Source: Pollenia angustigena | Taxonomy: Eukaryota > Arthropoda > Insecta > Diptera > Polleniidae | DNA length: 64,000 nucleotides | NCBI GenBank assembly: GCA_930367215.1 | Contig: OV884059.1 | Coordinates: 152,208,511-152,272,510, forward strand | Direction: 5' to 3' | Shown here: one piece after another, positions 46,350 through 59,239 of the stretch | How the letters are laid out: each line of letters opens with the position of its first letter | Position numbering within the stretch: the stretch's first letter is position 1 | Notes under the pieces: generated by a model | What the model saw: the letters and a program-made list of their open reading frames with translations, nothing else | Databases searched by the model: none | What the model was told of the DNA's origin: nothing | Made by a program: the position numbers and the translations under genes

Positions 46350-46560
46350 AAATTATTTGACAAGGTTTAGTTTAAATGTGCTAAATTCCCATTTCATAGT
46401 ACTGATGAACTGAAATTTATTGTTGATAGGATAAGCTATTGCTATGCGCATTTTACTGATTTTTTAGGCCAGATTGTCAGGAAACTTTATCCAAAGATTT
46501 TAGAAAAACTAAAGATATTAATCCAAATAAAATTTTTAAGCGAATAAGAATTGTACGCCC
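46350..46560. repeat. Repeat fragment, unit B copy of 17690-17900
   Basis: Near-identical to unit A. Same shared segment with 29885 and 57855. Confidence 0.4.
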
Positions 46561-47254
46561 CAGTTTTACTTGTAACAATACCAAAGTTTTCTTTGTAAAT
46601 TTGATTTACGTGTTACAAGCAGCCATTATCATATTAAATATATTAAAAGAGTGCTTAAAGAATATATTATTGTTTACTTGTATGTATTCAATGACTCCCT
46701 TGTGGAAAACGATAAGATCATACTTCCCCGGCTGCATATTAATTTGATCATAGTGAAGAATTTTATTTAAAGCTTAAATCCAAGTCCCTTACCCAAAAAT
46801 GAACAAAGTCCCCATATTTTAGGAATTTGATAATTGCACCACCAATTTTAAAAATGAAATAAGTCCCCAGATACATGAAAAACCCCCAAAACAAAAATTA
46901 GCTAAAATCCCATTATTGGAAACTTATTTACCACTGATATAAGGCCCCACTTTAACAATTAAACAGAGATAGAAGATTTAGTTAGCGAAGCCGGGTCTTG
47001 TTTAAGCATAAAAACCTTGTGCCTGGTCGAATTCGGGCTATGCAGAGAAGCTTTAGTTAGAGATTCGGGATTTTGGAATTCGGTATTTAAAGTTTTGGGC
47101 ATATAGCCCCAATGCTCCCCAGAGGAGTAAAAGGAAAAAATATATATATAGCCCCAACCATTGAAAATTTATATACATACATATATCATAGATATGTTAG
47201 GGTTTTAATTTATTCCAAAAATTGGGGATAAGTTAAATTTTTGAAATAAATTAT

Positions 47255-48572
47255 CGTTGGTATAATTTGCAAAGACGCTAAGTCCAATTTTTTCGAAAAT
47301 TGAGATTTTAATGCAAAACGATAATACTATACAAAATACATATTTTACGACAAGAAAAAATGTCATTATGTAGTTTGAAGTTATTGTAATTTTGTGGTTT
47401 GCAAAAATGCTAAGTCCACAAAACTACGAAAAATATTAAAAGCACGAGCTAACTCCACGAATATTAATTTGTTTAATTGTATTTTGTGTTTTTTGTTCTA
47501 TTTTTTCTAAAGCCGTGAAAAGTGGAGATCTAAAAAGAAAAAATAAATACATAGCGTCTTTTTAAAAAGGTAAGGAATGAAGGTGTGGAGTGAAGTGGAG
47601 TTCTGAAGATTTCGCAAGTAGTTGGGTTCATTTTATAGAAAACAAATTTCTTTGTGGAAACTAAAATCTGAAAAAAATAATCTTTTATAGCGATGGTTGT
47701 ACGTATCAAAATAAAAATTGTAGTATGAGAAATGATGATGGCAGATAGCCATTTTAAAAAAAGAGTAATTAACGTACCTTCAGAATACATAGATGTTTGT
47801 AAAGATGCTTTAAAAAACCCTAGACCCTATGATGTTATTTATTTAGATAATAAAGGCGATAGTTAAGTGACAGACATAAGAACTATAAAGTACACCCCAA
47901 GCAAAGAAATATATTTTAAAATTTCTGATGTATAGAAAATATCACCGCAAATAATTGATGAATTGATCCTACAGACTTTGAACATTGGCAGCAACTTTAT
48001 CAAGGAAGAAGAAAAATTATTGCAAGAAAGTATGAAGACTTACAACCGTATTCATAAACGATTATTAAATTTGCCAAACGTTACTTAAGGAAAATTTTTA
48101 TATAAAATTTGTTTTGTAAACCTTCATTCATTTAAAATTTTTTTTATGAATACAGGCATTTCAATTTTTCAAATCAACCTTAAAAGTGTTTATAGTTATA
48201 TTTTTGTATCTTTTTAATAAAAATAAACTGAGCTAGTCTAAGGTTTCTGTTTTTTTTTTAATAAAATTAACAAAGAAAATTAAATCAAAGTTATTTTAAA
48301 ATTAAAACTGGTTGTTAGAAAATGTGCTAAGTCCACAATAAAACGAATAAGTTTACAAAGCAAAAATGCTAAGTCCAAGAAGTGTGAATTTCCCTCCCAA
48401 GATTTTGTGGAAATCGATTTTTGAGCAAGGTCATTTAAAGAGAGCTATTTTGTAAAAATAGTTGCGTTGAAAAAGTTTACAAATTTTAAAAACTGAAAAA
48501 TCTACAATGTATTTTGTGTCTCCTGTAAAAATTTAAAAAAGGGACTTAACACATTTGCGAATTAGACTAACG
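47255..48572 (+). mobile_element. DDE element with CG ends (family CG-2), unit B
   Basis: Ends CGTT.GT.TAATT.GCAAA, flanked by TTAT on both sides (47251-47254 and 48573-48576). The relic coding region at about 47690-48085 has the same TAG as unit A and one further in-frame TAA near 47865. A 35-base segment 'aataaaattaacaaagaaaa'-type near 48260 is private to this copy. Confidence 0.8.
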
Positions 48573-49970
48573 TTATGTCCTTCAACTAAAAAAAAAACCC
48601 CAGACCACACCAGATGCACTATAAGTTTATTCTAAAAACATCACTTGTTTCCAAAATGCTGTTGTATAGTGTATTTTTTTTTTTAAATTTTCAAACAAAA
48701 AAAGCAAAAATAAAACAATGTTGGAGAACTTAATCTAGGTAACTATTTTATGCGCTTTTAACTATATTTTGATAAAAAAAATGCTTTTGAAATTTTAATT
48801 TTTATTTTCCGAATGGCTCAAAGTCGAGTTGTAACCAAATCTTTATATGATTGTTAAAAGTAAATTGTCGGATCCTTAAAAAAAAATTATATATAATAAA
48901 TTTTAATTTCTACAAAAATTAAAACAAACAAATAAATATTTCTACAAAAAATTTAAATAAATAAAAACGTTTTCCGGTATTTTTATACAAAATTTAAGAC
49001 TTTGAAGTGAAGCTTTTAATAAAATGTAAATTAATGTTAAAGTTCACTATAATTGGTAAAGGGCATTGGAATTCATAAAAACCCCTAAAATTTAAAATAT
49101 GCCTTTAGTTAAGGATAATTAATAATAATTTTAAGATCCAGATAATAAACCTTTAAAGAGGTGGAATCGCTAATACCCCAAATAAAAAACAAACCAGCGA
49201 AATGAGCAAAATTTGCTAATATTAAATAAAACAATTTAATTTTGCAATAACAGTTAATTCAAAAACTCGGCAAAATTTTTTATAAAATATGAAATTAAAT
49301 AATTTCATTATACACAATCCTGAAATTTAAAATTAGTACCTCTATTTAACCCATTATTTTATAACAAAAGAATTTTAAAAATAATAAACCAACATCTCAA
49401 GAAAAGGTAGTTAAAGGGTCAACTAAACCACAAAAGCGGGTTGAACAAAAATATGAAAAACGTCTGAAACATGTTTGTACGAAAATCAAAAATGTTTAAT
49501 CTTCATACAAACAACCTGTTACTGTTGGTTGTCAAGCAGCTTGTGTAGAATTTGACACTTACGGCAAAAAATATTGTGAATGTAACAACATCGTTAAAAT
49601 AAAGAAAAAACCTTTGATTTGTCACATAAAATCTCTTATTTTAAAAAAATTTCGAATATTTAAAAAAAAATCTGTTTGTATGTTAAAAATTTCATAAACC
49701 CTATAAAATTAAAAAATAAATAAAAGTTTTATGCAAAAACCAAAAATTAAAATATTAGGAAAATAAAAACCAGTGTCACGATTTCCCCTCACTATGATTT
49801 AATTACTTTAAAGTTGAAAAATTATAATTATTTTTAGACCTTAATTTTGTGATTTAGCAAATAATTTTGGTCGTAGATGCTTTTGATTCTAGATTCTAGA
49901 ATTTTTTTTTATAAAATAAAACGATAAACATTATTATAAAAAACAAATCAAGCTAATTTTAATCATACTA

Positions 49971-50936
49971 CACCATTTTTCATTTAAAATGAGAAAATTC
50001 AAGATGAAATTGAGAAAATTCCAAATGAAATTGAGAATTTCAATTTGATATTGAGAAAATTCCAATTGAAAATGAGAAATTCAATTTGATATTGAGAAAA
50101 TTCCAAATGAAATTGAGAATTTAAATTTGAAATTGAGAAAATTCCAAATGAAATTGGGAAATTTTAATTTGAAATTGAGAAAATTCCAAATGAAATTGAG
50201 AAAATTCCAAAGGATCGAAAAATATAAAATAAATACAAATCGCAGTATTATTGACCAACAGGCATATGTTCCAGATCCAGAGCAGATTGGTAAAACGATG
50301 AAGTATGTTGTATGGCTCTACTGCAATCTCCAGTAGTTATAAATGTCTTAGAAGCATTAATCATCTGTTCTAAAAAGACAAGCCTCTGTTCTCCTACATG
50401 GGTGGGAATTACGTTCGGTACATTCATCGTTGTTGTTACCGTACTTTTTATTTTTGACCAAATAATTTCAATGGGGTTAAGCATCGGTGAATAGAAGCTC
50501 AATCGCAGGAGCTTAGCTGGAGAGTTGTCAGAAATAATTTGTAGCCGACTGTGGCATTGAGCATTGTCACATACCAATACGAGGATCTGGATGCCTGTTG
50601 GTCAATAATACTACGATTTTTATTTTGTTTAATTTTGTTCGATCCTTGTTAGTTATGTATGTTTGTTGAATGAATATAATAAAAATTATATAGATAATTC
50701 AATTTTATCAAGGAAAAATTAAACTTTCTCAATTTCATTTGGAATTTTTTCAATTTCAAATTTACACTTCCCAATTTCATTTGGAATTTTCTCAATTTCA
50801 AATTGAATTTCTCAATTTCATTTGGAATTTTCTCAATTTCAAATTGATATTCTCAATTTCAATTGGAATTTTCTCAATTTCAAATTGAAATTCTCATTTT
50901 CATTTGGAATTTTCTCATTTTCAATGAAAAATGGTG
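49971..50936. mobile_element. Tc1-like foldback element (966 bp), unit B
   Basis: Same ends and TA flanks (49969-49970, 50937-50938) as the unit A copy. The left arm has lost about 100 bases of tandem subrepeats and the right arm one subrepeat block, so the arms are no longer equal. Confidence 0.85.
50248..50610 (-). pseudogene. Tc1/IS630-type (DDE_3-like) transposase tail
   Basis: An open minus-strand frame without ATG that enters from the right arm and reads TGIQILVLVCDNAQCHS, then LLRLSFYSPMLNPIEIIWSK, then a terminal segment ending HMPVGQ. D in CDNAQCHS and E in NPIE match the second and third catalytic acidic residues of the IS630/Tc1 DDE_3 fold. The N-terminal DNA-binding half and the first catalytic Asp are absent, so it is a truncated, inactive piece. 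Its last residues are encoded by arm sequence, i.e. the inverted repeats overlap the coding part. Confidence 0.8.
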
Positions 50937-51912
50937 TAGTGTTCGCCTAATGGTCAAAATTCGACCATAATTTTTTTTGTAAATATGAAGAAAACATAAT
51001 TCATCTAAGTATATATGAATTTATTTGTTTCGAGCATTTATTTTTTCCTTCGAAGTGGATCGATTTGGCGAGGGACCAACCTCCGGTTCATATTTTATCT
51101 TCTACGTGAGTTCATTTAATTTTGTAACTTCAATATAAAAAATACCAATTGAAAAACAAAAAAGTATCAAAAAGTCTCCTTTATATATTGTCATCCACTC
51201 AGGACGTTGCACGTTTAATTTTATGTTTCTATGTCTAATTTTAACGAAAATTAATCAAAGTACCGGCTGTGGAACGAAAAATTATCAAAAAGGTCCCCTT
51301 ACATGTTCTTGTTCACCCAGTTTAATGTATAATTTTATCTTTTATAGGTCGAATATTAACGAAAATTCAAAAAAGTTCCAGATGAAAAACAAAAAATACC
51401 AGCATTTTTTATCTTATAGGTTATCACCCACTCAGGACCCTACACCTATAATATTATGTTTCTGAGTTCAATATTATAGAAAATTAAAAAATTATCACAT
51501 GAAGCACAGAAAGGTAAAAGAAAGAAATTTAGTTCCCGTATTTCCTCTTTCTTCTCCCCATAGAGGTTCGGATATCAAACAAAGGAAGAAAGCGTTCTTA
51601 ACTGTTTTGCCTGGCCTGATTTATACATAAGATTTATATAGTCGAAATATTCGAAAACCGGTTTCTGAAAAATGTCGAATAATCGATTACCCTAATTTTT
51701 TGTTATTTGATAATTGAAAAAAAAAAATATTTATTTATTTTGCATTTGTGGTAGTAACAGTTTTAAACGCTTATAACTCTGAAATTATTGAACAGATTTT
51801 AATAAAATATTCATTGTGCACTTCTTTGAGTAAATACCTCTCAAATGGTGTATATTTTGTTCAAATCGGTTGGCATACAGAGGAGGAACGTGTTCTTAAC
51901 TGTTTTGCCTTA

Positions 51913-52374
51913 AGCCTAGTACTCTGTTCAAATTTGTGAAAAATGTTGAGCAACATTGATTATTCCACACGAAAATTTTGACATTTCTCAATGTTACCAA
52001 TCTTGCGAGTTTGCACAATTTGAAGTTTTTATTCCTTCAAAGTATGCTACATTGTTTCATGTATGTAAACAAACGCCACATGTATATTACTAAAATTATT
52101 TTTTTTAATAAAAAATTTAATTAAAAAAAAAGTAAATATGGATAAAAAACTGTTACCGGTTGTGTTATTTTAATTTTTAATTTCTTATTTAATATTAAGA
52201 TCATCCTTTTTTGCTTTTGCTTAAAATTCCACGTAAAATAAAGGCAGCTTACATTTTTCACAAAATAAACAGAGTAAAACTCTATCAACATTATTTCATA
52301 GATATTCCGCATAAGTTTTTTTCATATGCATTTTGACAGCATTTCACGTGAAATGTTGAACAGAGTACCAGGCT
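51913..52374. mobile_element. PIF/Harbinger-type MITE, unit B, internally deleted (462 bp)
   Basis: Counterpart of 23833-24339 with TTA flanks (51910-51912, 52375-52377). A 45-base deletion removes the segment between 'cagcttacatt' and 'tttcacaaaa'. Confidence 0.85.
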
Positions 52375-52610
52375 TTAGCCGATTTATATATAGATTTATA
52401 AATTTAATGGAAAAAACTTTGGAAAATAGTTATTTGTAAATTGTGAGTTGATAAATAATTTAACAGAATGATGTATTGGTGTTCTTTCAAAATATTAAAG
52501 TTATAAAAATAAATACTTTGAGCTAAAAATTTAAATTTAAAAATAAAAGTAAAAATATTTTGTGTTAAAAATTTTAAAACAATTAATATATTTCAGTTAG
52601 TTTTATTGTT

Positions 52611-53018
52611 AACAAATAAGACAGTATAGTCGGTCAAGCCCGACCATATGATACCCTACACCACAGTATTAAAAAACACATCATGCTTATATGTCCATAT
52701 ATAGTATATGAATTTATCTATGTTTATCTATGTTTATATGTGGTCCTACGATTTGGCCCATATTCAATAGGGATGGTCCTTGTGCCAATAAAAACCTATG
52801 CCCCAAAGTTTATCAAATTATCTTCATAATTGCGTCCTGTACTTTGCGCACAAGGTTACATGGACAGCCTGCCAGCCAGCCGGACGGACATCGTTAGTTC
52901 GACAGAGAAAGTGATTCTGAGTCGATCGGTATACTTTAAGGTGGGACCAATATTTTAAGGCGTTACACACGTCAGCACAAATGCATAATACCCTCTCCAC
53001 TATTGTGGTGTGGGTATA
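52611..53018 (-). repeat. Dispersed TATACCC-type repeat, reverse orientation, unit B
   Basis: Counterpart of 24577-24968; keeps about 14 bases ('tatgccccaaag') that unit A has lost. Confidence 0.7.
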
Positions 53019-53289
53019 AAATCAAAATCTTCTAACTCATCTTAATTATATCATAATTTTACTTGATTTTCCTTCAAAATTTGTTAAAAAGTTCTTAGAA
53101 ATTTGAATGGTTTTATGTATTACCATGAACTATGAACATTTAAAAAACTTACCAAATTAATAACAGAAATGTTGATTTTTTCAAATATTCATAATTGTAT
53201 GTAAATTTTTAATTGTTTATTTTGTTCAATCGCTTATATAATTTACAAAATTCACTTTTTTTAGAGATTTTTATAATTTCTTATAAGAA

Positions 53290-53780
53290 AACATTGATTA
53301 TTACAATCTTGACAACAAGCCTTTTTATATTTTTTAATTTAACTTTCCTAAACAAAAACCATACAATACGAAATTACTCTACTATCACACACTCTCACTT
53401 TATTTGAATTAATTTGATTTTTGCTTTTTTTCATTTGCTTTGCATTTTTACGAATGGCCCTAGAAAAGAAACACATCGACCGGCACAAATTTTCATATAA
53501 ATTTCCGACACCTTTTTCACTAATTAACTCGAAATTTTCCAAAGAGATTTTTACACAGAATTATTAAGAAACACTTAAATTACATTTTTATGCAAAAATA
53601 TATAAATTTTCTCAATAAATTAAGGTGATTTTATTAATTTCTTTGCGACAATTATCAACGAACAACCGAACACTTGTAAAATTTTAGAAAACTAAAGAAG
53701 ACAGCAAGTGGAGTTTGTTTGCTATGGTTTTTGTTGTTGTTTGTGTTAATGTAGTGAGAGGAAACAACTCGTCAAATGGA
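53290..53780. repeat. Boundary module M, copy 4 (M-b type)
   Basis: Same core and b-type continuation as 26330-26800. The adjacent N sequence (53050-53290) is empty at the point where unit A has the hAT-type element 25084-26146. Confidence 0.65.
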
Positions 53781-56062
53781 ATGCGTAATTGGGTTAAATG
53801 ATTTTGCATTATAATATGGTGAAGTTGTTTAGGTGGCAACTTTTGTTTAGTGGTGTGTAGAAAATATGGCCCTTGAAATTTGCTGTTTAACTAGACTTGG
53901 TTGTTGGCTAAACTAGTGTAATTCGTCTTACAAAGTGGCCATTATATGTCAGAAAAAAACCGACATTTTTGTTCAAAATTCATTTAATTTACATCAGTAT
54001 TGCAAAATAAATATTTTGAAATGGTACTGAACTTCAACTAAAAGAGTATTTTTCCCGCCAAATGGTACTTTTTGTTAAAAAAAACAATACATAATTTATG
54101 AAAATAAAAGGAGAAAAAAATATTTTATTGGAATTCATTTATCTAAGTATTTAATAGCAAAGAGTATTTATAATTTAGGTACACATGTAAATAATATTTC
54201 TGTTATACATAAGCATCCAGCGCCCCATCCATTTACAATATTATTGTATATGTTATTCGCCAAATTATTTCTATATTGTTCTATATTATTCAATAAGTGG
54301 CACCTCTTATTAAAAAACATAACCTTTAAAGCAAAATAATATAGTAAATTGCTGCCAACACATTTCACAGTATATTGCACTTCTTTTCTGATTACCAATA
54401 TATTGTGTCAGCTTCGAATATCACATACACATTGGCAATAAAACTGAACATTGTGCGTTTTTTCCGCATTTTCTAAAAAAAATATTTGAAATAGTTCATA
54501 TACATATTTATGAATAAGTATGTAAATAAATTAAACATTTTATTTTTGTCAACAGCAATTTTGGTTGGTGTAATTTTCTAGATTATGAAATTTTAGTCTT
54601 ATATATAAGTTGGATATCCAGAAATGTTTTATAACTCTTTTATTATATGAATATCCTAAGCTATATATTATAAAAAAAATGAATTTGTATATTAAGAAAT
54701 TTTATTCAACAAATTTTGTAGATTCACTTGTTCAACAATGGTGGACTAACTCGAAATTGTTATATATTCGCTTTTTGGAAAAAATCGACACGTTATATCT
54801 AACCGCTGTAAAAGTTAGTGTTATTTTGTCTACTTTTTGGTAATGAACGGTTGGTTTAAAAATTTTATTTAATACTAGCATATATATACCCGCTACTTTG
54901 GTAGCGTCGCCTTGTTCTTCGTGGACATATTTTTACGCCAAAGTTTATTTTTCTAGGTTTAAACTTGTTAAAATTCTAGCATTTAACCCGATACTTTAGT
55001 AGAATCAAAAAGCTAAAGAAAATTATCAAATTTCCCGTATTTCCTTTTTTTGGTACTATTGTAGTGGCAGCCCATAATTTAGTACGAATATGTCAATGAA
55101 TGGAGGAATCTGTTTTGTAAAAAAGTACCAAAATTAGTTACGATTTTCAACCCTTAAATGTTCGAATTTCGAAAAAGTACCAAATCAGTGCTCGTATTTT
55201 TTTGATAAGTATCGAATGCGGTATAAACTTTGTTTCTATGTTTATTGGTTCAATAGAAAACAAAACTTTTCCTAGCAATTTTTTTGCGATTCGATAGCAT
55301 TTAGGTAGCTCTATGTTTAGTACAAGAGATGGATTTCATCGAGTTTAAGTTTTCATAATAAGAGTTACAAGGTCACGAACGTACGCAAAATAGAAGTCAA
55401 CTTCGGCTGACAGTAGTGAAATGTAAAAATCTGCGTAATGAATCGGAATTTTCAAAATTGATTAATTTATTTAAAAAGTGTATTAATGTACGTCTCCATC
55501 CAGTATTTACAAAATAAAATATCTCTCTTGGTTTTTATTTAATTGGCTTATGTACCGGTCGCGAAAGTACGTATCGCGAACGTACGATTTTTCCATATGT
55601 TTTTTTATTATTATCACCATGCATTTTACCATAAATGTCTTCAAATTTCCTTAACAAAAAAACATGTTTGTTTCAATTTATGGTATTTTTGTTTAATTTC
55701 TCACATTTGAAACAAAAAGTTTCTCAAGGCGGGAGTTACAGAATATGGGCACAAAATACCAAAGTTGCCAAAAACGGAGAAATTTTCGATCCAAATCGAA
55801 ACGCAGATTAGGGGTGAATACTCATTTTACAATTGATTGTAATGGAGAGATTATGAAGAAAGAGTATAAACATAACATATCGAGGGTTATTTTTCAAATA
55901 GTGCTATCTGAAAACTCACAATTTTACAGGAGAGCGAAAAAACTGATTTTTTCGATAACTCTAGGAGTAAAAACTAAACTTTATTTTACAATGTTATTAA
56001 AAATGAACGTCTAAATCATACATATATTAATTTTTTTTAATTCCAGATATTCGCGCTTATAT
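53781..56062. other. Gene-free stretch in second half of unit B
   Basis: Counterpart of 26820-29090. A plus-strand frame of 77 codons (54610-54843) is identical to that at 27645-27878, but the DNA around it is equally identical, so this is no sign of selection. Confidence 0.5.
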
Positions 56063-57062
56063 CGTCAGCTCAGCATTGGTTTGGCGCATATGCCAAAAAG
56101 TCGGAGTGGAGAAAAACGACAAAGAAGATTTACATGAAGATTTCTCAAATTGTACCCGATAGAATTTTTTTATATTTTTACCACTGCTTCCGGTATATGT
56201 TTTGATTTGGCATTGTTTTAAGCAAATTTAGTAAATGAAGAGGACTATGAATTTCAATATTCTTTAAGTACCGGTCAATAACACCATGGACACAGTCCAC
56301 TTCTTGAATTAAAGAATGTTCTGGTTCTGAAGACTTTTGTATTACGGCAACAATATTATTTTGTTTAAAGAACATTTTGATTGCGGTTGCGTTAATTTGA
56401 TTTTTATTTTGAGGTACGCAAGAATCGCTCCATAATGTCAAAGTTTTAATTAGTGGACAATCTTTTATTAATTCATTAAAAATTTAAATTTAAGCACTAG
56501 CAATATTGTTACCACTCCGACCACTATGAGCTTCCGTCAAAAAGGCACAATAAGTAAAAGTTGGTATATATGACATAATAATGGTTGCTGTAAGATTAAA
56601 AATATTTAATTTTCGTTTGTAGTAAAATTTTAAAGCATTTCCCTTAGGTAGGCTAAAAACACTTTGCATATCATAGCAAACCGTACACTTGGTTGGGTCC
56701 ATTATTTTATAAAACTATTTTTCACAAATTTATTTTCTTGTTGTCATTTTATTTTGCTTTTGCTTTAACTATATTTTTTCTTACGGCAATGCAGCAAAGC
56801 AACAGTAAAATTTATTTTGTACGTTTTTGTATGAAGAATTTGCTGCAATCGCCAAACAATGGCTTGTAAAGCAAAACAGTACTTAAAAAATTTTGAAACA
56901 GTTGATATGCAGCAAAATTAATGCTTTATATCTCAGAAACCATAAAAATTTTCGCGAAACAGGTTTTTGATTTAGAAAGAGGGTATTAAAAAAATATATT
57001 CCTCATACCTAACTCATTTTTTTAAAAAATGGTCGGTAGGTCAAACCAGTAATGAGCTGACG
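56063..57062 (-). mobile_element. DDE element with CG ends (family CG-1), complete, exactly 1000 bp, unit B only
   Basis: Ends CGTCAGCTCA..A.TGGTTTG as imperfect inverted repeats, with ATAT on both sides (56059-56062, 57063-57066). Unit A has the empty site at about 29090, reading 'gcgcttatatgtcagatag'. So it was inserted into one copy only. The partial copy at 1-845 belongs to the same family. Confidence 0.85.
56178..56702 (-). pseudogene. Transposase-like relic with S-D-S-C-x-x-Q-N-K-N motif
   Basis: Reads from the ATG at 56702: MDPTKCTVCYDMQ, then LKFYYKRKLNIFNLTATI, then EAHSGRSGNNIASA and two in-frame TAA codons near 56485. The same frame resumes with LTLWSDSCVPQNKN, then SEPEHSLIQEVDCVHGVID and EIHSPLHLLNLLKTMP, to the stop at 56178. 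The SDxCxxQNKN and QEVDxVH blocks are what I take as the second and third catalytic regions. A 5' portion is missing, so a non-autonomous derivative is likely. The partial copy at 1-503 lacks the two TAA codons but has a different one. Confidence 0.65.
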
Positions 57063-57066
57063 ATAT

Positions 57067-59193
57067 GTCAGATAGCACTATTTACAAATTAAAATGTTAT
57101 CGACTTGAACATTGAAATAAGCAGATAGCACTATTTAAACAAAAATAAAATGAGCTGTAATGAATTCTTTTTGAGACTTTAATTAAGTTACACGATTTTT
57201 TATTAAAATAATTAGTAAAATTTAAAGAAACGCATAATCATGTTAACTGAACTCGAAATTAAGTTAAAATTTTACACTAATGTTTATTGAAAAGCAGTGA
57301 ATAAACTTTATCTACATATTTTAAATTATCATAAAAATAATTATATTCTTGCGAAATAGCAGACTTCAATGCTTTGGAAATGCATCCGTTTGCTTAGTTG
57401 AAAAGAACGTGGGCCAGATTATAAGGGGTTCGCTTCTATTTATATGATCGCTGCACAGTGTGGGAAATTTGGAAAAAAATAAAAATGATTCTATATTTTA
57501 TAAACGGTTGGTCCGATAGCAATGCAGTTTGAGGTGAAAATTATAAAGTTGTAGTAGAGTTTAGGTCTTGGATTTGATGTCTATAGACTAAGCAGGAGAG
57601 GTGCTATAGATTCCCAAATTAGGACATCTGAGGTAAAACAAAAACCAAAAACGATCCGTAATTCTTAATTTTAGCTGGATGCTAAAACTAATTTTTTAGA
57701 GAAATGCGCTTGCCGAGTACTCCATAAATGGTCAAGTATTTTGGAAATATAAGACTCAAATTTATCATAATTTGTTTGAAATATGTTTTTGTGAATTATC
57801 AACAAGATTTTGTTTGTCGTGCTTAATTTCTAATTTTTATTTCTTATAAAAACACTGAAATTTATTGCTGATGGGATAAGCTATTAACATACGCAATTCA
57901 CTGGATGCATAGTCCAGATCATCAGGAAACTTCATCCAAAGATTTTAGAAAATTTTAAGATATTATACAAATAAATTCGCTTAACAGTTTTATTTGTATA
58001 ATATCATGTACAAGTATATTTTGGCCATGACTTTGTCTGAGGTGGACCATTCGGACCGCCCAATTATGCAAAATAACTGTGCAATATGAATACTAAAGCG
58101 GCTCATACACTTGCAATAAATTTGTTCAATTTTATGTATTGTACAATCGCCAATGTGTATGCGATATTCGATGGTAGCACAATATATTGGCAACAATCAA
58201 AAAACTTTTGATTTTTATTGCACAACGAAAAGAAAGTCAAATGTGTTGGCAACATTGTACAATGCTGTTTATGTTATTCCTATAGTTTATGTTCACCTTT
58301 TTATTGAATGAATGAAACCATTGTGCGATTTATTGCATAATATAGGACAAAATTTAAATAATATGGCGAATATCATATACAATAATATTGCAAGCCGCTT
58401 AAGACCCGTGCTTGGTAGCCATTATATTTCTTAAAAACACTAATTTTATGGAATTTTCGGCTGTTTTTTTGGGAATTGTAAGATTCGTTTTGTAAGTTTA
58501 ATAAAATTTTGAGCTGGTTTGTATTAAGCATTAAAAAATTTATTCACTTGTAAAATTTCATTAAATAATAGCAAAGATTTTATTAGATAAATTAAAATTT
58601 ATATTGTTTACAAAAACTCATAAATCAATTTTTTGCAGTTTTTTGCAAAATTTCTACAACGAATTTAAAAATTATATTAGTTTATGAAATCTAGACACAA
58701 TTCCCAACCCTTTGATGTATAATATGTCTACTTTGTAATAACACTTTTTATCATTTTATTATATGAAGTAATTTCCTCAAGAAGAACAGCTCTAATATGC
58801 TAGGAAACCATTCTTTAATAAGAACATAGACTTTTTTCTAATAATAAACAATAAAAGACGATGATAATCAACATTTTATTTTTTCATCCTGGTAGACCAT
58901 TCTGTGGAAATGCATATAGAAGATAAAAGATGCCTTTTATGTAAAATAAAAATTTTTTTGCTTCCACTGAAAATTTTTAAATTTTGATTTAAGACAGTAT
59001 TGTTGAACAAGTGCGATATGGGTGTTTCCAAAGTAAAGGTCGTTACGGATCTTCGGAGATTTTTTAAATAAAATTCCAACCTACCCAAATATGCCACGAG
59101 AACATGAAATATTTTAAAATTTATTGAATATTATATTTTAATAAATTATTTAAGCTCAAGGTTACTTTTTTAAAAAATTAATTAAAATGTTTT
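57067..59193. other. Gene-free stretch in second half of unit B
   Basis: Counterpart of 29095-31225, nearly identical. Holds the repeat fragment at about 57855-57970 and the MITE-like element at about 58090-58410. No gene signal. Confidence 0.5.
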
Positions 59194-59239
59194 TATTCTT
59201 AATATTTCGATTTCCGTTGGAAATCTTCTTCAGAAAAAT
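59194..59239 (-). ncRNA. Hammerhead ribozyme motif, orphan, unit B
   Basis: Identical to 31226-31271: CTGAAGA, seven-pair stem II, GAAA, TATT and six-pair stem I on the minus strand. Confidence 0.65.
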
